This document shows positions 24,898 through 33,046 of a stretch of DNA of 64,000 nt, one piece after another. The stretch comes from Streptomyces fulvoviolaceus. Lineage in GTDB: Bacteria; Actinomycetota; Actinomycetes; Streptomycetales; Streptomycetaceae. Each line of letters starts with the position of its first letter. Positions within the stretch are counted from its first letter, which is position 1. The position numbers and the translations under genes were made by a program. The stretch is from the NCBI RefSeq assembly GCF_000718165.1, contig NZ_JOEY01000041.1, positions 34,197-98,196 of the forward strand. Direction: 5' to 3'. Under the pieces are notes generated by a model that did not search any database, was not told the origin of the DNA, and saw nothing but the letters and a program-made list of their open reading frames with translations.

Positions 24898-25710
24898 GTG
24901 CCCGACTCCCGTGTGCCGCGCCGACGGCGTTTCCTCGTCTGCGAACCCAGACACTTCGCCGTGCAGTACGCGATCAATCCCTGGATGCATCCCGACACCC
25001 ACGTCGACGTCGATCTGGCGCAGGAGCAGTGGCAGGCGCTGATCGACGCCTACCGCACGCACGGCCACGACGTCGACACCCTGGAGCCGGTCCCCGGTCT
25101 CCCGGACATGGTCTTCGCCGCGAACTCGGCGGTCGTCGTCGACGGCCGCGTCTTCGGCTCCCTCTTCCACGCGCCCGAGCGCCGCCCCGAGTCCACGCAC
25201 TACGACACCTGGTTCAAGGCGGCGGGCTACGACGTCCACCGCCCCGAGTCGGTCTGCGAGGGCGAGGGCGATCTCGTCTGGACGGGCCGGTACGTGCTGG
25301 CCGGCACCGGGTTCCGGACGACCCGGGAGGCGCACCGCGAGGTGCAGGAGTTCTTCGGTCACCCGGTGATCAGCCTGACGCTGGTGGACCCGCACTTCTA
25401 CCACCTGGACACGGCGCTGTTCGTGCTGGACGACGCCAACATCGTCTATTTCCCGGAGGCGTTCTCGCTGGGCAGCCGCGAGGTGCTGGCCCGGCTGTAC
25501 CCGGACGCGGTGCTCGCGACCCGGGACGACGCGGTGGCGTTCGGCCTCAACTCCGTGTCCGACGGCCGCCATGTCTTCATCGCGCCGCAGGCCGAGGCGC
25601 TCGCCGCCCGCCTCGGCGAGCACGGCTATGTCCCCGTCCCCGTCGACCTGTCCGAGTTCCGGAAGGCCGGCGGCGGCATCAAGTGCTGCACTCAGGAGAT
25701 CCGCCCATGA
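24898..25710 (+). CDS. Amidinotransferase-family hydrolase (dimethylargininase or arginine hydrolase)
   Basis: A 270-residue guanidino-group-modifying enzyme. Visible family features are LPDMVFAANSAVVV (about 66), EGEGDLVWTG (about 120), the histidine loop DPHFYHLDTAL (about 175) and a C-terminal cysteine motif GGIKCCTQEIR carrying the nucleophile. The mycobacterial counterpart also lies beside rocD. It would hydrolyse dimethylarginine to citrulline, or arginine to ornithine or citrulline. Coupling by ATGA overlap to ornithine aminotransferase favours an ornithine-producing route. GCGGAGGAA lies 8 nt before the GTG start at 24898. Confidence 0.82.
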   Translation: MPDSRVPRRRRFLVCEPRHFAVQYAINPWMHPDTHVDVDLAQEQWQALIDAYRTHGHDVDTLEPVPGLPDMVFAANSAVVVDGRVFGSLFHAPERRPESTHYDTWFKAAGYDVHRPESVCEGEGDLVWTGRYVLAGTGFRTTREAHREVQEFFGHPVISLTLVDPHFYHLDTALFVLDDANIVYFPEAFSLGSREVLARLYPDAVLATRDDAVAFGLNSVSDGRHVFIAPQAEALAARLGEHGYVPVPVDLSEFRKAGGGIKCCTQEIRP

Positions 25711-26933
25711 CCGCTCCCGTACGCACTCGTACCTCCGCCGACCTCATCCACGCCGAGGAGCCGGTCCTCGCGCACAACTACCACCCGCTGCCCGTGGTCG
25801 TCGCCCGTGCCGAGGGCACCTGGGTGGAGGACGTGGAGGGCCGCCGCTATCTCGACATGCTGGCCGGGTACTCGGCCCTCAACTTCGGCCACCGGCACCC
25901 CGCGCTGATCGAGGCCGCGCATCGCCAACTGGACCGCCTGACCCTCACCTCCCGCGCCTTCCACAACGACAGGCTCGCCGAATTCGCCGAACGGCTCGCC
26001 GAGTTGACGGGCCTGGACATGGTGCTGCCGATGAACACGGGCGCGGAGGCGGTCGAGAGCGGCATCAAGGTGGCCCGTAAGTGGGCGTACGAGGTGAAGG
26101 GCGTCCCGGCCGACCAGGCGACGATCGTGGTCGCGGCGGAGAACTTCCACGGGCGTACGACGACGATCGTGTCGTTCTCCACGGACGAGACGGCTCGGGC
26201 GGGGTTCGGGCCGTTCACGCCGGGCTTCCGCATCGTGCCGTACAACGACCTGGCCGCGCTGGAGGCGGCGGTCGACGAGACGACGGCGGCGGTGCTGCTC
26301 GAGCCCATCCAGGGCGAGGCGGGGGTCGTCATCCCGGACGAGGGTTACCTGGCCGGGGTGCGCGAGCTGACCCGTCGCAAGGGGTGTCTGTTCATCGCGG
26401 ACGAGATCCAGTCGGGGCTCGGGCGTACGGGTCGGACGCTCGCCGTCGAGCATGAGGGGGTCGTGCCGGACGTGCTGCTGCTGGGCAAGGCGCTGGGTGG
26501 GGGCATCGTGCCGGTGTCCGCGGTGGTGGCTCGGCGGGATGTGCTGGGGGTGCTGCGGCCGGGTGAGCACGGTTCGACTTTCGGTGGGAATCCGCTGGCC
26601 GCGGCGGTCGGTACGGCAGTGGTCGAGCTGCTGGAGACCGGTGAATTCCAGCGTCGGGCGGCCGAGTTGGGGGGCCTTCTGCGGGACGGGCTGGCGGAGC
26701 TGGTCGGTAAGGGTGTCGTCGGGTTCCGCTCTCGTGGGCTGTGGGCGGGGGTGGACATCGATCCCGCGATCGGTACGGGGCGTGCGGTGAGTGGGCGGCT
26801 GATGGAGGAGGGGGTGCTGGTGAAGGACACCCATGGGTCGACGATTCGGCTGGCGCCGCCGCTGACCATTACGGGGGAGGAGTTGCGGGCGGCGCTGGGG
26901 AGCTTGGAGAAGGTGCTGGTTCGGAGGGTGTGA
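25707..26933 (+). CDS. rocD: Ornithine aminotransferase
   Basis: A 408-residue class III PLP aminotransferase. Motifs are MNTGAEAVESGIKVARKW (about 110), the PLP aspartate in FIADEIQSGLGRTG and the Schiff-base lysine in LLLGKALGGG (about 257), with STFGGNPLA. The NTGAEAVE and Y/F positions fit ornithine delta-aminotransferases over acetylornithine enzymes. It converts ornithine and 2-oxoglutarate to glutamate semialdehyde and glutamate. Its ATG overlaps the upstream hydrolase stop by 4 nt. It is followed by a large inverted repeat that probably ends transcription. Confidence 0.93.
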   Translation: MTAPVRTRTSADLIHAEEPVLAHNYHPLPVVVARAEGTWVEDVEGRRYLDMLAGYSALNFGHRHPALIEAAHRQLDRLTLTSRAFHNDRLAEFAERLAELTGLDMVLPMNTGAEAVESGIKVARKWAYEVKGVPADQATIVVAAENFHGRTTTIVSFSTDETARAGFGPFTPGFRIVPYNDLAALEAAVDETTAAVLLEPIQGEAGVVIPDEGYLAGVRELTRRKGCLFIADEIQSGLGRTGRTLAVEHEGVVPDVLLLGKALGGGIVPVSAVVARRDVLGVLRPGEHGSTFGGNPLAAAVGTAVVELLETGEFQRRAAELGGLLRDGLAELVGKGVVGFRSRGLWAGVDIDPAIGTGRAVSGRLMEEGVLVKDTHGSTIRLAPPLTITGEELRAALGSLEKVLVRRV

Positions 26934-26947
26934 GGCCCTGGGGTTTT

Positions 26948-27130
26948 CGCCCCCGCCGCCCCTTCCCATTCCCGTCCCTGGGGGCTGCCGCCCCCAGACC
27001 CCCGCTGTCGGCCTGAACGGCCTCGTCCTCAAACGCCGGACGGGCTGAAATCAGCCCCTCCGGCGTTTGAGGAGCGGGGGTCCAGGGGGCGGAGCCCCCT
27101 GGGGACGGGACGGGAAGGGCGGCGGGGGCG
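26948..27130. repeat. Composite hairpin repeat, family B copy 1: a long imperfect palindrome
   Basis: Left and right halves mirror each other around 27049. The inner arms (27028-27048 and 27051-27071) pair over 21 bp with one mismatch and contain CAAACGCCGGA. Each half also carries its own hairpin: CTGGGGG/CCCCCAG (26978-26997) and CCAGGGGGC/GCCCCCTGG (27082-27102). The outer ends are CGCCCCCGCCGCCC and GGGCGGCGGGGGCG. It fills most of the 286-bp gap between rocD and a phosphatase gene and should be a strong terminator. Confidence 0.85.
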
Positions 27131-27219
27131 AGGACACCTCGGCGCTCACCGCACCACCGTCCGGGGTGAAGATGGGGTCAAGAGGTGGTAGACCACTCTC
27201 AGCGACAGAGAGGTCGGCC

Positions 27220-29688
27220 GTGGGCGCTCACGAGGAGCAGGACGTTGCCCGGCAGCGGTTCGACGTGGCCGATGCCGCGCCCCTGCTGCTCGACGCGCGG
27301 GGGGTGGTGACGAGCTGGACCCGTGACGCCGAGCGGCTGCTGGCGTATCCGGCCTCCGCGGTGGTGGGCAGGGAGGCCTCTGTCCTGCTGTCCGACGAGG
27401 ACGCGCGGCGGCTGCCCGAGCTCGCCGAACGGTGCCGTGCCGACGGCGGTTGGGCCGGACTGCTGACCGCCCGGCGGGGGGACGGGCGTCCGGTGAGGGT
27501 GATGGTGCGGATCACCTCGGCGCTCGAGCCCACCGGTCCCTCGCGATGGCTCGTCCTGCTGTCGGAGATGGCCGGAGCACCCGGCTGGGACATGAGCCGC
27601 CCGGTGCTGGAGCAGATGGTCGCCCAGTCCCCGGTCGGCATAGCGATCGTGGACACCGACCTCCGTTTCGTCTGGTCGAACGACGCCCTGGCGAAGTTCG
27701 GCGGCGGTTCGCCGCGCCAGCGGCTGGGGCTGCGGCTGGCGGACGTCCAGCCGGGTATCGACACCGAGGGGATCGAGGCGCAGATGCGCCGGGTGCTGGC
27801 GACCGGCGAGCCGGTGGTGGGGTACGAGCATGTCGGCCAGGTCCGGTCCGCGCCGCTCCGGGAGACGGCGCACGTGCTGTCGTTCAGCCGGCTCGACGAC
27901 GACCAGGGCCACCCGATGGGCGTGTACTACACCGTCGTGGACATCACCGAGCGGCACCGCGCCCGGCAGCGGCTGGCCCTGCTCGACCGGGCCGGCGAGT
28001 ACATCGGCCGCACCCTGGACATCCAGCGGACCGCGCAGGAACTGGCCGACGTGGCCGTGCCGGCCCTCGCCGACTACGTCACCGTGGACCTGCTGGACTC
28101 GGTGCTGCGGGGAGCGGAACTCGCAGCGGGGCCGCCGAGCGAGACGGACCAGGTGCCGCTGCGCCGGGCCGGTCACCAGTCGGTGAACGAGAACGTCCCG
28201 GAGGCCGTGGTAGGCATCGGCAACGTGGCGGCCTACCGGCCGGACTCGCCCCCGCTCCGCGCCCTGACCACCGGCAGGCCCTGGTGCGAGGAGCGCCTCG
28301 ACCCGCTGGCCGCGGAGTGGGCCACGGACATCCCCGGCGGCCGGCGGGCCACCTTCCTGGAGCTGGGCCTGCACAGCGTGATGATCGTGCCGATCCGCGC
28401 CGGGGGCGTCACGCTGGGCGTCACCACGTTCTTCCGGCGCCATCGGCAGGAGCCGTTCGACGAGGGCGACCTGAACCTGGCCGAGGACCTCGTCTCACGG
28501 GCGGCCGTCTGTGTGGACAACGCCCGGCGCTACACCCGTGAGCGCGACGCCGCGCTGGTCCTGCAGCGCAGTCTGCTCCCCCACCGGCTGCCCGAGCAGG
28601 ACGCCGTGGAGGTGTCCGCCTGCTACCGGCCCGCCGACGAGCTGACCGGCCTGGGCGGGGACTGGTACGACCTCATCCCGCTGTCCGGCGCGCGCGTCGC
28701 CCTCGTGGTGGGCGAGGTGCCCGGTCACGGCATCAACGCCGCGGCGGCCATGGGCCGGCTGCGAACCGCCGTACGGACGCTCGCAGCCCTGGATCTGCCG
28801 CCCGAGGAGGTGCTCGGCCACCTCGACGACCTGGTCGCCCGCTCGGCCCGCGAGGAGGGCGTCGTGCCGGACGCCGAAGGGGCCGTGGGAGCCGACAGCT
28901 CGCAGCCGGTGGGGTCCGGCTGCGTGTACGTCGTCTACGACCCGGTCGACGGGCAGTGCACGATGGCCGCCGCGGGCCACCCGGCGCCCGCCGTCGTGCT
29001 GCCCGACGGCACGGTCGCCTTCGTGGACCTTCCGCAGGGGCCGCCGCTCGGTGTGGGCGGCCTGCCCTTCGAGTCGGTGGAGCTGGCCCTGGCGGAGGGC
29101 AGCACGCTCGCGTTGCACACCGACGGACTGCTGGCCCGCGGCGAGGAGTGGGCCCTGGACGCGGACCGGGACCGGCTGCGCCGGGCCCTGGAACTGTCCG
29201 CGGCCTCGCTCGACCTGCGCTGCCGGGCCGTGGTGGACGCGCTGGTCCCGGCCCGCCCGTACGACGACGTGGCCCTGCTGATGGCCCGCACCAGGCTCCT
29301 CGGTACGGAACAGGTCGCGGACTGGGACCTGCCTCCGGACCCGGCCGTCGTCGCCGACGCCCGCAAGGGAGCCGCCCGGCAGCTGACCGACTGGGGTCTG
29401 GAGGAGTTCGCCTTCACCACGGAACTGGTCGTCAGCGAGCTGGTCACCAACGCGATCCGGCACGCCGTAGGACCGATCCGGCTGCGCCTGATCAGGGAGC
29501 GGAACCTGATCTGCGAGGTCTTCGACGGCGGCGCGACCGCACCGCACCTGCGCCATCCCCGCACCACGGACGAGGGCGGCCGCGGGCTGCTGCTGGTCTC
29601 CCAGTTCGCCCAGCGGTGGGGCACCCGGTTCGTCCCCGAGGGGAAGATCATCTGGGCGGAGCAGTTCCTGGCGGATTCACCGGATTGA
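27220..29688 (+). CDS. PAS-PAS-GAF-SpoIIE phosphatase with C-terminal anti-sigma-type ATPase
   Basis: An 822-residue multidomain regulator. Two PAS domains (about 15-120 and 128-245), a GAF domain (265-440), a PP2C/SpoIIE phosphatase (455-690; GLGGDWYDLIPL, VVGEVPGHGINAAAAMG, LHTDGLL) and a HATPase_c_2 domain (705-815; ELVVSELVTNAIRHA, TTDEGGRGLLLVS). It could both dephosphorylate anti-anti-sigma factors and act as a kinase on them. The GTG at 27220 has AGAGAGG upstream; in-frame starts further upstream fall in the repeat. Cytoplasmic: no membrane segment is seen. Confidence 0.9.
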   Translation: MGAHEEQDVARQRFDVADAAPLLLDARGVVTSWTRDAERLLAYPASAVVGREASVLLSDEDARRLPELAERCRADGGWAGLLTARRGDGRPVRVMVRITSALEPTGPSRWLVLLSEMAGAPGWDMSRPVLEQMVAQSPVGIAIVDTDLRFVWSNDALAKFGGGSPRQRLGLRLADVQPGIDTEGIEAQMRRVLATGEPVVGYEHVGQVRSAPLRETAHVLSFSRLDDDQGHPMGVYYTVVDITERHRARQRLALLDRAGEYIGRTLDIQRTAQELADVAVPALADYVTVDLLDSVLRGAELAAGPPSETDQVPLRRAGHQSVNENVPEAVVGIGNVAAYRPDSPPLRALTTGRPWCEERLDPLAAEWATDIPGGRRATFLELGLHSVMIVPIRAGGVTLGVTTFFRRHRQEPFDEGDLNLAEDLVSRAAVCVDNARRYTRERDAALVLQRSLLPHRLPEQDAVEVSACYRPADELTGLGGDWYDLIPLSGARVALVVGEVPGHGINAAAAMGRLRTAVRTLAALDLPPEEVLGHLDDLVARSAREEGVVPDAEGAVGADSSQPVGSGCVYVVYDPVDGQCTMAAAGHPAPAVVLPDGTVAFVDLPQGPPLGVGGLPFESVELALAEGSTLALHTDGLLARGEEWALDADRDRLRRALELSAASLDLRCRAVVDALVPARPYDDVALLMARTRLLGTEQVADWDLPPDPAVVADARKGAARQLTDWGLEEFAFTTELVVSELVTNAIRHAVGPIRLRLIRERNLICEVFDGGATAPHLRHPRTTDEGGRGLLLVSQFAQRWGTRFVPEGKIIWAEQFLADSPD

Positions 29689-29750
29689 TCTCCCTTCGTC
29701 CATACCGTGGGAAACTGGTGTGACCCCGGCGGTGCGGTGAGGCGGCAGCC

Positions 29751-30980
29751 ATGACGGATACGGCGATCGACTACGCGGCGGTGTTCAAGGCCCTGCCCGG
29801 CATGGTGGCCCTGCTCACGCCCGACCTGGTGTTCGCGGACGCCAACGAGGAGTTCCTGCGCGTGGCCGGGCGCAAGCGCCAGGACCTCATCGCCCGCTTT
29901 CTGTTCGACGTCTTCCCCGACAACCCCAACGACTCCACCGCGACCGGCATGCGCGACCTGGAGGCCTCGCTGCGCCGCGTCCTCGCCACCGGCGAGCGCG
30001 ACGCCATGGCCCTGCAGCGCTACGACGTCGAGTCGGTCGAGCGGCCCGGGGAGTGGGACGAACGCTACTGGAGCCCGTGCAACGCACCGGTGCTCGGACC
30101 GGACGGCGAGGTGGTGCTGCTGGTGCACCGGGTCGAGGAGGTCACCGAGCTGATCCGGGCCCGCGGCGGCCGGGGCGACGGCCGGACCCAGGTGCTGGAG
30201 GCCGAGCTGTACACCCGCGCCCGCGAGCTCCAGGAGCTCAACGAGCGGCTGCGCCGGGCCCACGCCCGTGAGCGCGAGGTGGCCCTGGCCCTCCAGAAGG
30301 CGATGCTGCCCGCCCACCGTCAGGTGGGACACCACCAGACGGCCGTGCGCTACCGGCCCGCGCTCGGCGCGCTGAACGTCTGCGGGGACTGGTACGACCT
30401 GATCGACCTGGTGGGCGGCGACCGCATCGGCGTGTCCGTCGGCGACGTGGTCGGGCACGGGCTGGAGGCCGCCGGTGTCATGGGCCAGCTGCGCAGCGCG
30501 CTCAGCGCCGCCTCCCGGGTCGCCGAGGGCCCGGCCCAGGCGCTGGAGGTCCTCGGGCGGTACTCCCACGTGGTCGACGGCGCCGAATCGTGCACCGCGG
30601 TGACCACCTTCATCGACTTCGACCACCACACCATCACCTACAGCAGCGCCGGGCACCCGCCGCCCGTCCTGCTCCACCCCGACGGCCGCGTCGAGTTCCT
30701 CGACCAGGCCACCGATCCACCGCTCGACGCCCGTCCCGTCCCGGTCCCCAGACCGCAGGCCGAGACCACGTACACGCCCGGCGCCACCCTCGTGCTCTAC
30801 ACCGACGGCCTGATCGAACGGCGCCACGAGGACATCGACACCGGGCTGGCCCGGCTCGCCGGCTCCCTCGCCCGGCATCGCGGAGCGGACCTCGAGTCCC
30901 TGGCGGACGCCGTACTGCTGGAGTTGCTGCCCCCGGGAGGTGCAACCGACGACACCGCACTGATCGTGGTACGCCTGTGA
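29751..30980 (+). CDS. PAS-SpoIIE serine phosphatase
   Basis: A 409-residue protein. One PAS domain (8-130; YAAVFKALPGMVALLTPDLVFADANEEFLRV, described in part), a coiled-coil linker (145-180; LYTRARELQELNERLRRAHA) and a SpoIIE phosphatase (190-409; NVCGDWYDLIDL, SVGDVVGHGLEAAGVM, LVLYTDGLIERR, DDTALIVVRL). Unlike its upstream neighbour it has no ATPase domain. It begins 62 bp after that gene and may be co-transcribed. The usual role is to activate anti-anti-sigma factors in response to a signal read by the PAS domain. Confidence 0.9.
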   Translation: MTDTAIDYAAVFKALPGMVALLTPDLVFADANEEFLRVAGRKRQDLIARFLFDVFPDNPNDSTATGMRDLEASLRRVLATGERDAMALQRYDVESVERPGEWDERYWSPCNAPVLGPDGEVVLLVHRVEEVTELIRARGGRGDGRTQVLEAELYTRARELQELNERLRRAHAREREVALALQKAMLPAHRQVGHHQTAVRYRPALGALNVCGDWYDLIDLVGGDRIGVSVGDVVGHGLEAAGVMGQLRSALSAASRVAEGPAQALEVLGRYSHVVDGAESCTAVTTFIDFDHHTITYSSAGHPPPVLLHPDGRVEFLDQATDPPLDARPVPVPRPQAETTYTPGATLVLYTDGLIERRHEDIDTGLARLAGSLARHRGADLESLADAVLLELLPPGGATDDTALIVVRL

Positions 30981-31154
30981 AGGGGCACGGCTCCTGTGGG
31001 TCGGCGTCCGGAATGCGCCACGGACCCCCGCCGAGCTGCCGGGCCCGGTTCCGGCGGGGACCGGCTGCCCCTACACTGACACCCCCGCCGCACGCCGGTT
31101 GACCTGCCAGAACGCCCAGTTGAGCCGATCCGCCAGAGTGAGGAGCGCCCCCTC

Positions 31155-31880
31155 TTGTTCTACTACCTGCTCAAATACGTGCTGTTGGGGCCGCTGCTGA
31201 GACTGGTCTTCCGGCCTCGAATAGAAGGCCTCGAACACGTACCGGCCTCGGGCGCGGCCATCGTGGCGGGCAACCATCTCTCGTTCTCGGACCACTTCCT
31301 GATGCCCGCGATCCTCAAGCGCCGCATCACTTTCCTGGCGAAGGCCGAGTACTTCACCGGGCCCGGCCTCAAGGGCCGGCTGACGGCGTTCTTCTTCCGC
31401 AGCGCCGGGCAGATCCCGGTCGACCGCTCCGGCAAGGAGGCGGGTCAGGCCGCCATTCGCGAGGGGCTCGGGGTGCTGCGCAAGGACGAGCTCCTCGGCA
31501 TCTATCCGGAGGGCACGCGCTCCCACGACGGCCGGCTCTACAAGGGCAAGGTCGGCGTCGCGGTGATGGCGCTCAAGGCCCAGGTCCCGGTCATTCCCTG
31601 CGCGATGATCGGCACCTTCGAGGCGCAGCCGCCGGGCAAGAAGATCCCGAACATCCACCCCGTGGTGATCCGCTTCGGCAAGCCCCTCGACTTCTCCCGC
31701 TATGCCGGCATGGAGAACGAGAAGGCGATCCTGCGCGCCATCACCGACGAGCTCATGTACGCCATTCTGATGCTCTCCGAGCAGGAGTACGTCGACGAGT
31801 ACGCGGCCGTGGCCAAGGCGGCCGAGGCCGCCGCGCGCAAGGAGAAGGCACGCAAGCTCCCCCGGATGCCGCTGAGTTGA
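31155..31880 (+). CDS. 1-acyl-sn-glycerol-3-phosphate acyltransferase (PlsC family)
   Basis: A 241-residue acyltransferase. Motif I is NHLSFSDHF (NHxxxxD, about 40-48), motif II GQIPVDRSGKEAG and motif III YPEGTRS (about 118). An N-terminal hydrophobic stretch (FYYLLKYVLLGPLLRLVF) anchors it to the membrane. It transfers an acyl chain to lysophosphatidate or a related lipid. The TTG start at 31155 is supported by GTGAGGAG upstream. The 174-bp gap before it has a -10-like TACACT at 31072-31077 and no gene. The C-terminus is a charged helical tail rich in Ala/Lys. Confidence 0.88.
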   Translation: MFYYLLKYVLLGPLLRLVFRPRIEGLEHVPASGAAIVAGNHLSFSDHFLMPAILKRRITFLAKAEYFTGPGLKGRLTAFFFRSAGQIPVDRSGKEAGQAAIREGLGVLRKDELLGIYPEGTRSHDGRLYKGKVGVAVMALKAQVPVIPCAMIGTFEAQPPGKKIPNIHPVVIRFGKPLDFSRYAGMENEKAILRAITDELMYAILMLSEQEYVDEYAAVAKAAEAAARKEKARKLPRMPLS

Positions 31881-31893
31881 GCTCTGCTTCCGG

Positions 31894-31912
31894 GCTCTGC
31901 TTTCGGCAGAGC
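31894..31912 (+). terminator. Hairpin after the acyltransferase
   Basis: GCTCTGC-TTTCG-GCAGAGC gives a 7-bp stem 14 nt after the stop. A second GCTCTGC (31881-31887) precedes it and could form an alternative stem. Confidence 0.6.
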
Positions 31913-31951
31913 GGCCTGCGCCGGACCGCTCTCGCGGCTTAGCGTCGTCGC

Positions 31952-32977
31952 ATGAGACGTGCTGTGGTGGTCGGAGCGACGGGACAGATCGGACGGGCGG
32001 CCGTGGGTGCGCTGGCCCGGGACGGGTGGGAGGTGACCGCCGTCTCGCGCGGCGGCGGACGGGACGAGGGCTGGCCCGAGGACGTGCGGGTCGCGGCGGC
32101 CGACCGGGAGGACGACGGGGCGCTGGCCGGCCTGGTCGGGGACGGCTGTGACGTGCTGGTGGACATGGTGGCCTACGGGGCGTCGCACGCACGGCAGTTG
32201 GGCTCGCTCGCCGACCGCCTCGGCTCGGCCGTGGTGATCTCCAGCCTTTCGGTGTACGAGGACGACAAGGGCCGGAACTTCGACACGCAGAGCGAGCCGA
32301 ACGGTTTCCCCGAGTACCCGGTGCCGATCACGGAGGACCAGCGGACGATCCCGCCGGGCGAGGCGTCGTACAGCACCCGCAAGGCCGTACTCGAGCGCGA
32401 ACTCCTCGCCCTGGGCGCGGAGTTGCCGACCACTCTCCTGCGGGCCGGCGCGATCCACGGGCCGCACTGCCTGACCCCGCGCGAGCTGTACTTCGTCAAG
32501 CGCAACCTGGACGGCCGGCCCCGGCGCATCCTCGCGTTCGGCGGCGAGAGCCGTTTCCACCCGGCGAGCGTGCACAACATCGCGGAGTTGATCCGGCTGG
32601 CGGCCGCGCAGCCCGGCACCCGGGCCCTCAACGCCGTCGATCCGGAGGCTCCGACGGTGGCGGAGATCGCCGGCGCGATCGACGCCGTGATGGGGGTCGA
32701 GACCGAGAGCGTGCTGCTGGACGGTCCGCCGCCCTCACCGGTCGTGGGTGACACGCCGTGGTCGGTGCCGGTGCCGGTGGTGTGCGACATGGCCGCCGCA
32801 GAGCGGGAGTTGGGGTACCGCCCGGTGGTCCGGTACGCGGAGTCGCTGCCGGAGACCGTCGCCTGGATCGAGGGGCGGCTGGCCGGACGGGACTGGCGGG
32901 AGGCGTACCCGGAGATGTTCGAGGCGTACGGCGACCTCTTCGACTATGCGGCGGAGGACGCGTTCCTCAGCGCGTGA
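31952..32977 (+). CDS. NAD-dependent epimerase/dehydratase (extended SDR) family protein
   Basis: A 341-residue extended short-chain dehydrogenase. The nucleotide-binding motif is VVGATGQIGRA (6-16), and the active-site pair is YSTRK (about 141-145) after VVISSLSVYED. The C-terminal half resembles sugar-nucleotide epimerases. No ribosome site is present; TAGCGT at 31940-31945 ends 6 nt before the ATG, so the transcript is probably leaderless. Neighbours give no pathway. A strong bidirectional hairpin separates it from the converging peptidase gene. Confidence 0.82.
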   Translation: MRRAVVVGATGQIGRAAVGALARDGWEVTAVSRGGGRDEGWPEDVRVAAADREDDGALAGLVGDGCDVLVDMVAYGASHARQLGSLADRLGSAVVISSLSVYEDDKGRNFDTQSEPNGFPEYPVPITEDQRTIPPGEASYSTRKAVLERELLALGAELPTTLLRAGAIHGPHCLTPRELYFVKRNLDGRPRRILAFGGESRFHPASVHNIAELIRLAAAQPGTRALNAVDPEAPTVAEIAGAIDAVMGVETESVLLDGPPPSPVVGDTPWSVPVPVVCDMAAAERELGYRPVVRYAESLPETVAWIEGRLAGRDWREAYPEMFEAYGDLFDYAAEDAFLSA

Positions 32978-32995
32978 GCCTCAACTCACAGGAAA

Positions 32996-33022
32996 GGGGC
33001 GGCCGTTGGCTGCGGCCGCCCC
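32996..33022. terminator. Bidirectional hairpin terminator
   Basis: GGGGCGGCCG and CGGCCGCCCC form a perfect 10-bp stem with a 7-nt loop, flanked by AAA and TT. It lies between converging genes (SDR protein and tripeptidyl aminopeptidase), serving both. Confidence 0.8.
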
Positions 33023-33046
33023 CTTCTCCGTCGTACGACTCGCGCC

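Noticed and set aside
24898..25710. Calling the hydrolase the classical S. coelicolor DDAH
   Set aside because: The sequence as I recall it for that 258-residue enzyme differs clearly from this one, which is closer to the type encoded beside rocD in mycobacteria. The call was kept general.
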